This document shows positions 8,781 to 16,520 of a DNA stretch of 36,143 nucleotides, piece after piece. The stretch covers positions 1 through 36,143 of the forward strand of contig JBEBSP010000003.1 of the NCBI GenBank assembly GCA_040394255.1, given 5' to 3'. The notes beneath the pieces are model-generated. The model was given only the letters and a program-made list of their open reading frames with translations, was not told where the DNA came from and searched no databases. This DNA comes from Agaricicola taiwanensis_A. GTDB lineage: Bacteria > Pseudomonadota > Alphaproteobacteria > Rhizobiales > Methylopilaceae. Within the stretch, counting starts at the first letter, position 1, and each line of letters opens with the position of its first letter. A program made the position numbers and the translations under genes.

Positions 8781-9020
8781 TCAGGCCTTCGCGTCCGGGT
8801 CGAGCAGGCGGTGCAGATGCACGACGAAATAGCGCATGTGGGCATTGTCCACCGACGACTGCGCCTTGGACTTCCAGGCCGCTTGCGCTGTGGCGAAGTT
8901 CGGGAAGATGCCCACGATGTCCAGGCTGTCGAGATCGCGGAAGGTCACGCTGTCGGCGCTTTCCAGCTCGCCGCCGAAGACAAGATGGAGCAGTTGCTTG
9001 GGCCGGTTCGTGTCGCTCAT
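8781..9020 (-). CDS. DUF4170 family protein
   Basis: A 79-residue soluble protein of an alphaproteobacterial family of unknown function. It starts MSDTNRPKQLLHLVFGGELE, has a central SLDIVGIFPNFATAQAAWK stretch and ends with RYFVVHLHRLLDPD. The pattern suggests a small alpha/beta domain. It sits between the phosphatase-like gene (32-base gap) and the DUF374 gene (10-base gap) in the lipid A block. That position suggests a link to envelope lipid synthesis, but nothing in the sequence shows an activity. Confidence 0.82.
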   Translation of the reverse strand: MSDTNRPKQLLHLVFGGELESADSVTFRDLDSLDIVGIFPNFATAQAAWKSKAQSSVDNAHMRYFVVHLHRLLDPDAKA

Positions 9021-9052
9021 GTCGGGCCGTCCTTGAAAAATAGTCTGTCGGA

Positions 9053-9853
9053 TTAGGGCGTATCGCGGCTGGAGAGCGCTGTCACCAGTGATGGATGAAG
9101 TTGTGTCCCGGCCGCGACGAGGGCTGGATGCGATGATTTGGGTCGATTGTAAATCGGTGTGCGGCCATCGACATCGGTCAGCCGCGCGCCGGCTTCGCTC
9201 AGGATCAGGTCGGCGGCGGCGACATCCCAGTCCTTGGGGTTGGTGCGGGCGAGGGCGGCGTCGAAGCGCCCCGCCGCCACATGCACCAGCCGGTAGGCCA
9301 GGGCATAGACCCAGGGTGCGCGCACCGCGCCCGCCGCTTCGAGCGGATCGAACAGCGCCTGCGGGCCGGAGACGCTGGCGCCCGCGACCCGGTCGTGCCG
9401 GCTGGCCGTGATCGGAGCGCCGTTGAGACAGGCCCCGCCGCCGAGACGGGCGGCGAAATACTCCTCCGCCACCGGATTGAAGATCGCCGCCAGCACCGGA
9501 CGGCCGTCCTTTACGAGCGCGACGGACACCACCCACATGGGGACGCCCTCGGCGAAGGCGCGGGTGCCGTCGATGGGATCGACCACCCAGACGTAGCGGC
9601 GCTCCAGCCGGTCCGGCGTGTCCGCGATCTCCTCCGACAGCCAGCCGGAGCCGGGTAGGAGGCCGGGCAGGCGCGCGTTCAGGAAGCGGTCGACCGCGAT
9701 GTCGCCCTCGGTGACGGGGGATGAATCCGCCTTCGACCAGCGTCGTGCACCCTTGCGGAAGAAGTCGAGCGCGATACCGCCCGCTTCGCGGACGGCCTCT
9801 TCGAGCGACGACGCCAGGCCGTCGAGATCAGGCGGTGTCTCGTTCGAAGTCAC
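9053..9853 (-). CDS. Inositol monophosphatase-superfamily phosphatase (CysQ-like)
   Basis: A 266-residue member of the lithium-sensitive, Mg-dependent IMPase/CysQ superfamily. Metal ligands are visible: E74/E75 in GWLSEE, D92 and D95 in WVVDPIDGTRAF, and D210 in KDWDVAAADL. Candidate substrates are 3'-phosphoadenosine 5'-phosphate (CysQ activity) or a sugar or inositol phosphate; sequence alone does not separate these. The start is GTG at 9851-9853, with GGACAGG upstream. It is the first gene of the block that continues DUF4170, acyltransferase, waaA, lpxK, so a role near LPS assembly is an inference from position. Confidence 0.87.
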   Translation of the reverse strand: MTSNETPPDLDGLASSLEEAVREAGGIALDFFRKGARRWSKADSSPVTEGDIAVDRFLNARLPGLLPGSGWLSEEIADTPDRLERRYVWVVDPIDGTRAFAEGVPMWVVSVALVKDGRPVLAAIFNPVAEEYFAARLGGGACLNGAPITASRHDRVAGASVSGPQALFDPLEAAGAVRAPWVYALAYRLVHVAAGRFDAALARTNPKDWDVAAADLILSEAGARLTDVDGRTPIYNRPKSSHPALVAAGTQLHPSLVTALSSRDTP

Positions 9854-10163
9854 GTCTGCGCCTGTCCGGTGGTGATGAATGCGCTGAAACGGCCGGTCGG
9901 TTCCATGGTGATGATTTAGTCGAGCACGTCAAGAACCGCAAGGCTTAAGCGGAAAGTGTAAGAAGTTTTTAAGCGTGGCTGACAACGCTTTCTTCAGTTT
10001 TCGGCAATGATTGGTTCAGTTATTGGAAAGAGTTCGAAAACCACGAAAGATAGATACACTAGATTAACCAGAAGAATTAAGCGGGCAGGCAAGGTTTGCC
10101 GCCGATTATCCTCGTCATAAGGCCGCGATACAGCAGCCGGATGACATCAGGAGTGGGGGCCAA
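9854..10163. other. Divergent intergenic region, A/T-rich core
   Basis: A 310-base spacer between the phosphatase-like gene (minus) and the DUF6101 gene (plus). The stretch from about 9940 to 10080 is clearly richer in A/T than its surroundings, as expected of back-to-back promoters, but I could not fix a convincing -35/-10 pair. A small inverted repeat, AAGCGT at 9971-9976 with ACGCTT at 9985-9990, is present. No ORF, tRNA or repeat family is recognisable. Confidence 0.5.
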
Positions 10164-10730
10164 ATGGAACCCGGCAGAGCCGCCTTGCAGTCTGGACGCC
10201 TTGTGCGTCTTGATCCTGCCCACCTTCCCCTCCGTTTCGCGGCGCCCGACGCCGCGGCGGACGGGGGAGAACGGCGCATCACGCTCGACCGCAGCGAAGT
10301 GCTGGTCGCACGGCATGTGGGGCGCACCTCCATGAAGCTGAAGCTGCCGATGGACAGCTTTCGCGGCGTGGCAATACGAGTGATTCCAAGCATTACCGAG
10401 GGTAACGACCGAGTGGCCATAGTATTGGCCCACCGCGACCGTGCGCTCGACGTCACGCTTTACGAGGCCGACAATGATTCCGACGTGGTCGCCGAATGGC
10501 GCAGCTGGGCAGGAGCGCTTGGTTTGCCGTTGCTGATCGAAGATTTCGCCGGTCGGTTGACCGAGCCCTACAGCCGCATGGGCCAGATGGTCCTCGGCCG
10601 CACCAAGCCGCGCCGCCGGCGCTCGTTCCTGGCCCGCCGCCCGCGCTTCCTCGTGCGCCGCAAGCCGGGAACGCCATCCGCGGAACCCGAGGTGCTGCGC
10701 GGCGCGCGCGAGATCATCGCGCGCAACTGA
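10164..10730 (+). CDS. DUF6101 family protein
   Basis: A 188-residue protein of an alphaproteobacterial family without known function. The N-terminal half resembles a beta-rich domain (LDRSEVLVARHVGRTSMKLK near residues 42-61), the middle contains DVTLYEADND, and the C-terminal third is strongly basic (RRRRSFLARRPRFLVRRK), suggesting nucleic-acid or membrane-surface contact. AGGAG lies about ten bases before the ATG. In related genomes this family tends to sit near ubiA and rsmE (from memory), and that neighbourhood is kept here. It converges with the methyltransferase gene with only five bases between the stop codons. Confidence 0.82.
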   Translation: MEPGRAALQSGRLVRLDPAHLPLRFAAPDAAADGGERRITLDRSEVLVARHVGRTSMKLKLPMDSFRGVAIRVIPSITEGNDRVAIVLAHRDRALDVTLYEADNDSDVVAEWRSWAGALGLPLLIEDFAGRLTEPYSRMGQMVLGRTKPRRRRSFLARRPRFLVRRKPGTPSAEPEVLRGAREIIARN

Positions 10731-10735
10731 AGACC

Positions 10736-11512
10736 TCAGGCGCGCCGCGCCGTCACCAGCCGGAAGACATAGCCGAAGGGCACGAAGCCCTCCGGCGACA
10801 GCAATCCCTCCGCTATGCCGCGCAGGACGTTCTTGGCCTTCTCGGGGCCGAGCGCGTCGATCGCGGGCCGTGCATGGGACGACGACAGCGCGAGCGCGAC
10901 ATACTGCTCGACCGTGAGCTGTTGCGTCCATCGCTCCAGCACGGCCTCGATCCCGGAAAATCCGCCATGGGCGGTCATCTCGGACGCATAGTCCGGACGT
11001 CCGTAGCCGGCCGGTCCGCCATGCTCAGCCGTGAAGCGGATCAGGGCCTTGGCCGCCGGTGAACCTTCCTCGTCGCGGATGTATTCGATGATGGCGAGCA
11101 AGCCGGATGGCGCGAGCAGGCGCAGCGCTTCGGTATAGAAGGCCTGCCGGTCGAACAGATGCGCCGAGGCCGCCGCAACGACGGCGCGGACATGGCCCGG
11201 ACTGCCCGGCAGTCGTTCCGCCGTGCCGTCCCGGTAGATCAGGCTGTCGTCGTCCGGCGAGGACGCCATGGCCTTGGCCCGCATATCCGCCGAGGGCTCG
11301 ACCCCGATGATCGTGATATCGGACGGCAGCAATGCCCGAAGCTGGCGCGTGAAGATGCCCGTGCCGCTGCCCACGTCGAGCACGTCGCCCGCAGGGGCGG
11401 GCCCATGGGTCAGCAGGCTGGCCAGATGCGCCAGCAGCTTTTCGGGATAGTTCGGCCGGGATGCGCTGTAGAGATCGGCCTTGCCGTCGAAATGCCTGAA
11501 GCCCTTGGACAT
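10736..11512 (-). CDS. Class I SAM-dependent methyltransferase
   Basis: A 258-residue methyltransferase with motif I VLDVGSGTGIF at about 44-54 and the acidic motif II region (IIGVEPSADM) following, a Rossmann-like SAM-binding fold. The N-terminus FRHFDGKADLYSASRPNYP matches the methyltransferase type 11 group of small-molecule enzymes. The ATG at 11510-11512 is preceded by GAGGGATC. It lies 50 bases downstream of the DUF6314 gene, so it may be the last gene of a ubiA-DUF6314-methyltransferase unit. The substrate is unknown; it does not look like UbiE or UbiG. Confidence 0.85.
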   Translation of the reverse strand: MSKGFRHFDGKADLYSASRPNYPEKLLAHLASLLTHGPAPAGDVLDVGSGTGIFTRQLRALLPSDITIIGVEPSADMRAKAMASSPDDDSLIYRDGTAERLPGSPGHVRAVVAAASAHLFDRQAFYTEALRLLAPSGLLAIIEYIRDEEGSPAAKALIRFTAEHGGPAGYGRPDYASEMTAHGGFSGIEAVLERWTQQLTVEQYVALALSSSHARPAIDALGPEKAKNVLRGIAEGLLSPEGFVPFGYVFRLVTARRA

Positions 11513-11562
11513 GATCCCTCCGCGCCAATTTCTGGAATCTAGGCGCATTGCCACGCTGAATG

Positions 11563-12024
11563 TCAACTGTCGGCACGGATGTGCCGCGTGTCCGAGACGT
11601 AATCCTTGCGCGGGCCTGCCACGCGATGCCGGATGCGAAAGCCTCCGTCCGGCTCGAAGGCATAGCGGCTGTCATAGACATCCTCGCCGCAGGCATGTGT
11701 GGCCGTACCGCTCAGGAGGGTGCCCGACGGCGTCAGGCTGACCTTCTGGAACAACAGCCGTGTCGACGGGAAGAGAATGGAAAAGCCGTCGCATTCCTTG
11801 AGGAAGACATAGCTTTGCTCCGCGTCGAGTTCCGTGCCGTCCGGCAGGCGCAAACGCCCGTTCTCCCGGTAGATCAGGCTGTCGCCGGCGCCGGGCAGGA
11901 AGAGGGCCTCGCCCGAGAATGCGGCGCTGCCTTCGGCTGTTGCGATCTGTCGTTGAAGACGCCAGCAACCGGCGAGAGAGGCAAAGACCGATGCCGCCGA
12001 TCCCCAGCCCATGCCTGGCCGCAT
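11563..12024 (-). CDS. DUF6314 family protein
   Basis: A 153-residue protein with the pattern of the DUF6314 family: an N-terminal LAGCWRLQRQI, then GEALFLP, LIYRENGRLRLPDG, FLFPST-like strands and a C-terminal IRHRVAGPRKDYVSDTRH. The mostly beta layout suggests a small beta-barrel or lipocalin-like fold. No catalytic motif is visible and no function is known to me. The gene begins 4 bases after the ubiA stop, so the two are almost certainly co-transcribed and may be translationally coupled. Confidence 0.8.
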   Translation of the reverse strand: MRPGMGWGSAASVFASLAGCWRLQRQIATAEGSAAFSGEALFLPGAGDSLIYRENGRLRLPDGTELDAEQSYVFLKECDGFSILFPSTRLLFQKVSLTPSGTLLSGTATHACGEDVYDSRYAFEPDGGFRIRHRVAGPRKDYVSDTRHIRADS

Positions 12025-12028
12025 GATC

Positions 12029-12970
12029 TCACGCCAGCGCCATGATCGCGGCGTCGGCGAAGAGACCGATCGTGAAGATCAGCCCCGCGGTGCGGTTGGA
12101 TTTGAACAGGCTGAGGGCGCGCGCGGGTTCGTCCGGCTGGAGGTGTGAAACCTGGTTCGCCAGATGCCCGGCGAACAGCAGCAGCCCCACGAAGGCCGTC
12201 AGTCCCGCCGCCGACATGATGAGCGCCGCGCCCAGCATCAGCACCGTCAGCGCATAGAACGCCCCGACCCAGGCCTTCACCCGCGTGCCGAACAGCCGCG
12301 CGGTGGAGCGCACGCCGACCAGCGCGTCGTCCTCGATGTCCTGGAGCGCATAGATGGTGTCGTAGCCGATGGTCCAGAGCAGCGCGCCGACATAGAGCGC
12401 GATGGCGGGAGCATCGAGCGACCACATGGCGGCCGACCAGCCCACCAGCGCGCCCCAGGCGAAGCAGATGCCCAGCATGGCCTGCGGCCACCAGGTGATG
12501 CGCTTCATGAAGGGGTAGGTGGCGACCGGCACGATCGCGATCAGACCGATCACGATGGTGAAGGTGTTGAACTGGACCAGCACCAGCAGCCCGACCAGAA
12601 GCTGAAGCGCGAGGAAGGCGAGCGCCCCGCGCAGCGTGACCTGCCCGGACGGCAACGGGCGGCTCGCGGTGCGCGCCACCTTGGCGTCGATGTCGCGGTC
12701 GACGATGTCGTTGTAGGTGCAGCCGGCGCCGCGCATGGCCAGGGCCCCGAGCGCGAACAAGAGGATGTGCATCGGATCGGGCCATGAATAGCCGAGCGTC
12801 AGCGCCGCCAGTCCCGCGCCCCAGGCGCAGGGCCAGAACAAGAGCCATGCGCCGATCGGCCGGTCCAGCCGCGCCAGGCGGCAATAGGGCCGAAGGGCCG
12901 GCGGCGACCAGCGGTCGACCCAGTTCCCGGGGGAGGCGTCAGCAACGGCGGGGGCGGTCGGTTCGATCAT
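12029..12970 (-). CDS. ubiA: 4-hydroxybenzoate polyprenyltransferase
   Basis: Attaches the polyprenyl tail to 4-hydroxybenzoate in ubiquinone synthesis at the inner membrane. The 313-residue protein has about eight to nine hydrophobic segments, the first Asp-rich motif NDIVDRDID (87-95), ASRPLPSG just after it, and the second motif YALQDIEDD (207-215) with D204 before it. These bind the Mg-diphosphate of the prenyl donor. The ATG at 12968-12970 gives a short cytoplasmic N-terminus, as usual. It is divergent from the lytic transglycosylase gene across a spacer filled by a palindromic repeat. Confidence 0.96.
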   Translation of the reverse strand: MIEPTAPAVADASPGNWVDRWSPPALRPYCRLARLDRPIGAWLLFWPCAWGAGLAALTLGYSWPDPMHILLFALGALAMRGAGCTYNDIVDRDIDAKVARTASRPLPSGQVTLRGALAFLALQLLVGLLVLVQFNTFTIVIGLIAIVPVATYPFMKRITWWPQAMLGICFAWGALVGWSAAMWSLDAPAIALYVGALLWTIGYDTIYALQDIEDDALVGVRSTARLFGTRVKAWVGAFYALTVLMLGAALIMSAAGLTAFVGLLLFAGHLANQVSHLQPDEPARALSLFKSNRTAGLIFTIGLFADAAIMALA

Positions 12971-13005
12971 GAGCCCTGATAAGCCTTATGGTGGCAAAAC
13001 CCGCA

Positions 13006-13112
13006 AGCACCTAAAGCATTTCCAGCAAACCGCGCAGCGGTTTGCACGGAAACAGTCATGCTGCGTTTCCGGGATTCAAGCAAAAGCGGAACCGCTCTAT
13101 GACAATTTTAAG
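13006..13112. repeat. Intergenic palindromic repeat element
   Basis: The element begins AAAGCATTTCCAGCAAA near 13013 and forms stacked hairpins: GCAAACCG (13025-13032) with CGGTTTGC (13038-13045), loop CGCAG; and CGGAAAC (13047-13053) with GTTTCCG (13065-13071). Further AAGCGGAACCG-type sequence follows. The AAGCATTTCC start and GCGGTTT core resemble dispersed intergenic elements that I recall as common in Hyphomicrobiales. Family membership is from memory and the ends are approximate. Confidence 0.5.
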
Positions 13113-13188
13113 CCATTGTGCGTAAGGCGTTGTGGCAAAGAATGTCATTTATAAGGGCGTTGCCCCGAACCTCTCAAGGATGCGACAC

Positions 13189-14001
13189 ATGCGATCTCTC
13201 CGGACCTTCCTGCCGATGCTCGCGGCCCTCGTCCTGGCGAGCCCGGCGACGGCGGCGCAATGCGAGCCGCCCGGTGGCTTCAACGTCTGGCTGGAGAGCT
13301 TCGCGCGCGAGGCGTCGGCGAACGGCATCTCGCAACGCACCATCGCCGCGACGCTGACGGGTCTGACGCCCGACCCGAAGGTCCTGTCGCTGGACCGCAA
13401 CCAGAAGGTTTTCAGGCAGAGCTTCGAACAGTTCGCCGCCAACCGCATCACCTCCGGCCGCATGAGCAAGGGTCGCGCGATGCTGAAGCAGCATGCGGGT
13501 CTACTGGCGCGCATCGAGCAGCGCTTCGGCGTTCCCGGTCCCGTCGTGGTGGCGATCTGGGGGCTGGAGACCGATTACGGCGCGGTCATGGGCAAGCAGT
13601 CGGTGATCCGCTCGCTGGCGACGCTGGCGCACGATTGCCGCCGCACCGAGATGTTCAGCGCCAATCTCATGGACGCGCTGCGCATCGTCGAGCGCGGCGA
13701 CAAGAGCGTCAACGATCTGCGCGGGGCCTGGGCGGGCGAGATCGGCCAGACCCAGTTCCTGGCCACCTCCTATGTGCGCTTCGCGGTGGATTTCGATGGC
13801 GACGGCCGCCGTGACCTGATCCGCTCGGTGCCCGATGTCCTCGCCTCCACCGCCAACTACCTGCGCGGCCACGGCTGGCAGCCGGGCCAGTCCTGGACGG
13901 AAGGCACCGCCAACTTCGCCGTCTTCCAGCACTGGAACCGCTCGCAGGTCTACCAGAAGACCATCGCGCTGTTTGCAACGAAGCTTGCTGTGGGACGCTG
14001 A
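13189..14001 (+). CDS. MltB-type lytic murein transglycosylase
   Basis: Cleaves the glycan strand of peptidoglycan to a 1,6-anhydro-muramyl end. The 270-residue precursor has a Sec signal peptide (MRSLRTFLPMLAALVLASPATA, likely cut after TAA at 23) and an SLT_2 domain with AIWGLETDYGAVMGK, where E127 is the catalytic acid/base, plus GEIGQTQFLATSY and DFDGDGRRDL further on. I chose the second ATG (13189) because AAGGA ends eight bases before it; the ATG at 13180 overlaps that site. It is followed by rsmE after 6 bases. No lipobox is seen, so the protein is probably soluble in the periplasm. Confidence 0.9.
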   Translation: MRSLRTFLPMLAALVLASPATAAQCEPPGGFNVWLESFAREASANGISQRTIAATLTGLTPDPKVLSLDRNQKVFRQSFEQFAANRITSGRMSKGRAMLKQHAGLLARIEQRFGVPGPVVVAIWGLETDYGAVMGKQSVIRSLATLAHDCRRTEMFSANLMDALRIVERGDKSVNDLRGAWAGEIGQTQFLATSYVRFAVDFDGDGRRDLIRSVPDVLASTANYLRGHGWQPGQSWTEGTANFAVFQHWNRSQVYQKTIALFATKLAVGR

Positions 14002-14007
14002 CCGGCC

Positions 14008-14754
14008 ATGGCGTCCTTCGATCCTTCCGCGCAACGTCTTTTCGTCGACGCGGCGTTGAACGCGGGAGCCTCTGTCGAGCTTGACGGCAACCAGGCCAAC
14101 TACCTGAGGAACGTGCTGCGGCTCGGGCAGGGCGACGCCGTCCTCCTGTTCAACGGCCGCGACGGCGAATGGCTCGCGCGCCTCGCCGAGGTCGGCAAGC
14201 GCCGTGTCGGCCTGACGGTGGAGCGGATGACGCGCCCGCAAGCGACGCCCGGCGATCTCTGGTACCTTTTCGCCCCGCTGAAGCACGCCCGGCTCGACTA
14301 CATGGTGGAGAAGGCCGTCGAGATGGGCGCGTCCCGCCTCCAGCCGGTCTTCACCCGCCGCACCCAGGCCGCGCGCGTCAACCTCGACCGGATGCGCGCC
14401 AACGCCATCGAGGCGGCTGAGCAGTGCGGCATCCTTGCGATCCCCGACGTCGGCGATCCCGTTCCGCTCGATCACATTCTCGGCAACTGGCCGGACGGCC
14501 GAAGGCTGGTCTTCTGCGACGAGGACGCCGCCGGCGAGGATACTCTCGCAACGCTGCGGGCTGTGCCGTCCGGGCCACTTGCCGTTCTGATCGGGCCGGA
14601 GGGCGGGTTCGATCCTGCGGAACGCGCGAAACTGCTGAAAATCCCGGCTGTTACCCGCATCTCGCTCGGGCCGCGCATCCTGCGCGCCGACACCGCCGCC
14701 GTGGCGGCCCTGGCCGTCGTGCAATCGATGCTCGGGGACTGGCGAGCCTCATAG
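14008..14754 (+). CDS. rsmE: 16S rRNA (uracil1498-N3)-methyltransferase
   Basis: Methylates U1498 of 16S rRNA. The 248-residue protein has an N-terminal PUA-like domain and a C-terminal SPOUT knot with EKAVEMGASRLQPVFTRRT (101-119), LIGPEGGF (194-201) and SLGPRILRADTA (219-230), the SAM-binding knot signatures of RsmE. It starts 6 bases after the lytic transglycosylase gene and probably shares its transcript. The ubiA, rsmE, gshA neighbourhood is familiar from Hyphomicrobiales, here interrupted by the two L,D-transpeptidase genes. Confidence 0.96.
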   Translation: MASFDPSAQRLFVDAALNAGASVELDGNQANYLRNVLRLGQGDAVLLFNGRDGEWLARLAEVGKRRVGLTVERMTRPQATPGDLWYLFAPLKHARLDYMVEKAVEMGASRLQPVFTRRTQAARVNLDRMRANAIEAAEQCGILAIPDVGDPVPLDHILGNWPDGRRLVFCDEDAAGEDTLATLRAVPSGPLAVLIGPEGGFDPAERAKLLKIPAVTRISLGPRILRADTAAVAALAVVQSMLGDWRAS

Positions 14755-14872
14755 GCTGTTGCATGAAAGCCTCAGCCGGGAAAGGAACGTTTGCGACCAT
14801 CTTGAGGCGGGGGCGGCTGTCGTGGCGAATGTTTGCTACCTGTGATTCTCCACGATAACCGGGCCGCACTCC

Positions 14873-15544
14873 ATGACCACTGACCGCGTAAGGCTTTCCG
14901 CCACCACCCTGACCCGCCGTTCCTTCGTCGCGGGCATCCCGCTGGTCGCCGCCGCCTGCGTGAGCCCCGGCGGCACCGGCGTCGGCGGCCCATGGAAGGC
15001 CATGAGCTACGCGGACATGTACGGTCCCGTCGTGGAAGGCACCCACCGCATTCCGGCGATCGACACGACCACCATCAACCCGGCCTTCCTGCGCAGCGAG
15101 GTGAGCTGGACCGGAGCCGAGGCGCCGGGCACCATCGTGGTCGATCCCAAGGCGCGTTACGCCTATCTCATCCAGCCGGGAGGCAGGGCGCTGCGCTACG
15201 GCGTCGGTGTCGGGCGCGAGGGCTTCGCCTGGAACGGCAACGCCACCGTCGGCGCCAAGCGCGAATGGCCGAAGTGGTTCCCGCCGAAGGAGATGATCGA
15301 CCGCGAACCGCGCCTCGAGCCCTACCGCGAAGGCATGGAGCCCGGCATCGCCAACCCGCTCGGCGCCCGCGCGCTCTATCTCTACGAGGGCAAGAAGGAC
15401 ACGCTCTACCGCCTGCACGGCACCAACGAGCCCAAGTCCATCGGCACGGCGGCGTCCTCCGGCTGCATTCGGCTGTTCAACCAGGACATCATCGATCTCT
15501 ATGGGCGGGTCGAGATGAACGCGCCCGTGGTTGTGCGCTCCTGA
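14873..15544 (+). CDS. L,D-transpeptidase (YkuD domain), Tat/lipoprotein-type leader, copy 1
   Basis: Likely forms 3-3 cross-links in peptidoglycan or attaches proteins to it. The 223-residue protein has the active-site block HGTNEPKSIG...SSGCIR with H182, C198 and R200, the YkuD nucleophile motif. The leader carries TRRSFVAG with twin arginine 15-16, followed by VAAAC with C29 as a possible lipidation site. The domain begins at APGTIVVDP (84-92). Start ATG at 14873. A close paralogue follows 181 bases downstream on the same strand, a tandem duplication. It lies between rsmE and gshA. Confidence 0.9.
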   Translation: MTTDRVRLSATTLTRRSFVAGIPLVAAACVSPGGTGVGGPWKAMSYADMYGPVVEGTHRIPAIDTTTINPAFLRSEVSWTGAEAPGTIVVDPKARYAYLIQPGGRALRYGVGVGREGFAWNGNATVGAKREWPKWFPPKEMIDREPRLEPYREGMEPGIANPLGARALYLYEGKKDTLYRLHGTNEPKSIGTAASSGCIRLFNQDIIDLYGRVEMNAPVVVRS

Positions 15545-15725
15545 CGCCGGCGCGTGACCTGAAAGGCACACCCCTGAACCAGTGGACTGCTTACACCGCT
15601 TCGTGAGGAAACTGTTTCAGGTTTCGCCACGTTTTGGCCACGTCCGGGTCCGAGAGGCCGGGGCTGCCGGACATGCCGGCGATTGTCTGCGTGGCATCCA
15701 CGCATCAAACGAGAGGTTTGCGAGC

Positions 15726-16421
15726 ATGCTCGTGCCCGCCAAGAACAACATGACCAATGATCTTTCGCCGGCGACCTTGAGCCGGCGCGCTTTCGTGTTC
15801 GGCGTCCCGCTTGTGGCGGCCGCCTGCGTGGCCGTGCCGCAGGAGCCGGCCGGTCCCTTCGTCGATCCTTACTACGTCAGCATGTATGGCCCGATCCCGG
15901 AGGAGACCTTTCCGCTGCCGGCCGTGGACATCTCACGCGTCGATCCGCAGTTCTACCGCCAGCAGGTGGCTTACGCGGGCTCCGAGCGCCCGGGCACCAT
16001 CGTGGTCGATCCCCACAACAAGTTCCTCTACCTCGTTCAGGAGGGTGGCCAGGCCATGCGCTACGGCGTAGGCGTCGGCAAGGAGGGCCTCGACTGGAGC
16101 GGACGCGCCACGATCCAGCGCAAGGCGCCATGGCCGCGCTGGACGCCGACCAAGGACATGATCGCCCGCGATGCCCGCAATGCCCAGTGGGCCAATGGCA
16201 TGAAGCCGGGCCTGGAAAATCCGCTCGGCGCGCGCGCTCTCTACCTTTTCCAGAACGGCCGTGACACCCTCTATCGCATTCACGGCACGAGCGAGCCCTA
16301 TTCCATCGGCACGGCGGTGTCGTCCGGCTGCATCCGGCTCATCAACCAGGACATCATCGACCTCTATGCCCGCGTTCCGACCGGGTCCGATGTCGTCGTC
16401 CTCGGCGCGGGCATGGTCTGA
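15726..16421 (+). CDS. L,D-transpeptidase (YkuD domain), Tat/lipoprotein-type leader, copy 2
   Basis: Paralogue of the preceding gene, about 60% identical in the catalytic domain by eye. H186, C202 and R204 occupy the active-site positions (HGTSEPYSIG...SSGCIR). The leader again has twin arginine (SRRAFVFG, 20-21) and VAAAC with C34. ATG at 15726 has GAGAGG upstream at a workable distance and gives 231 residues; an ATG at 15750 is also possible and leaves the twin arginine intact. A hairpin at 16448-16474 follows. Differences between copies lie mainly in the segment before the active site, which may reflect substrate choice. Confidence 0.9.
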   Translation: MLVPAKNNMTNDLSPATLSRRAFVFGVPLVAAACVAVPQEPAGPFVDPYYVSMYGPIPEETFPLPAVDISRVDPQFYRQQVAYAGSERPGTIVVDPHNKFLYLVQEGGQAMRYGVGVGKEGLDWSGRATIQRKAPWPRWTPTKDMIARDARNAQWANGMKPGLENPLGARALYLFQNGRDTLYRIHGTSEPYSIGTAVSSGCIRLINQDIIDLYARVPTGSDVVVLGAGMV

Positions 16422-16447
16422 GCTTTTTCCTCCGTGATGACACTTTG

Positions 16448-16475
16448 AGGCCCGCCCCACTGGACGGCGGGCCTT
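16448..16475 (+). terminator. GC hairpin after the L,D-transpeptidase pair
   Basis: AGGCCCGCC (16448-16456) pairs perfectly with GGCGGGCCT (16466-16474) across a nine-base loop, 27 bases after the stop codon. Only two T residues follow, so intrinsic termination would be weak, or the hairpin may protect the 3' end. Confidence 0.55.
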
Positions 16476-16520
16476 CGGACGCTTACCTCTCGCGGCAACC
16501 CGCCCACGCGAGACCCATCA

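Noticed and set aside
9971..9990. AAGCGT/ACGCTT hairpin as a terminator
   Set aside because: It lies between divergent genes, the stem is only six base pairs and the T-run is on the wrong side for the plus strand.
12969..13154. A 61-codon plus-strand ORF before the lytic transglycosylase gene
   Set aside because: It is translated from the palindromic repeat and has no ribosome-binding site or family features.
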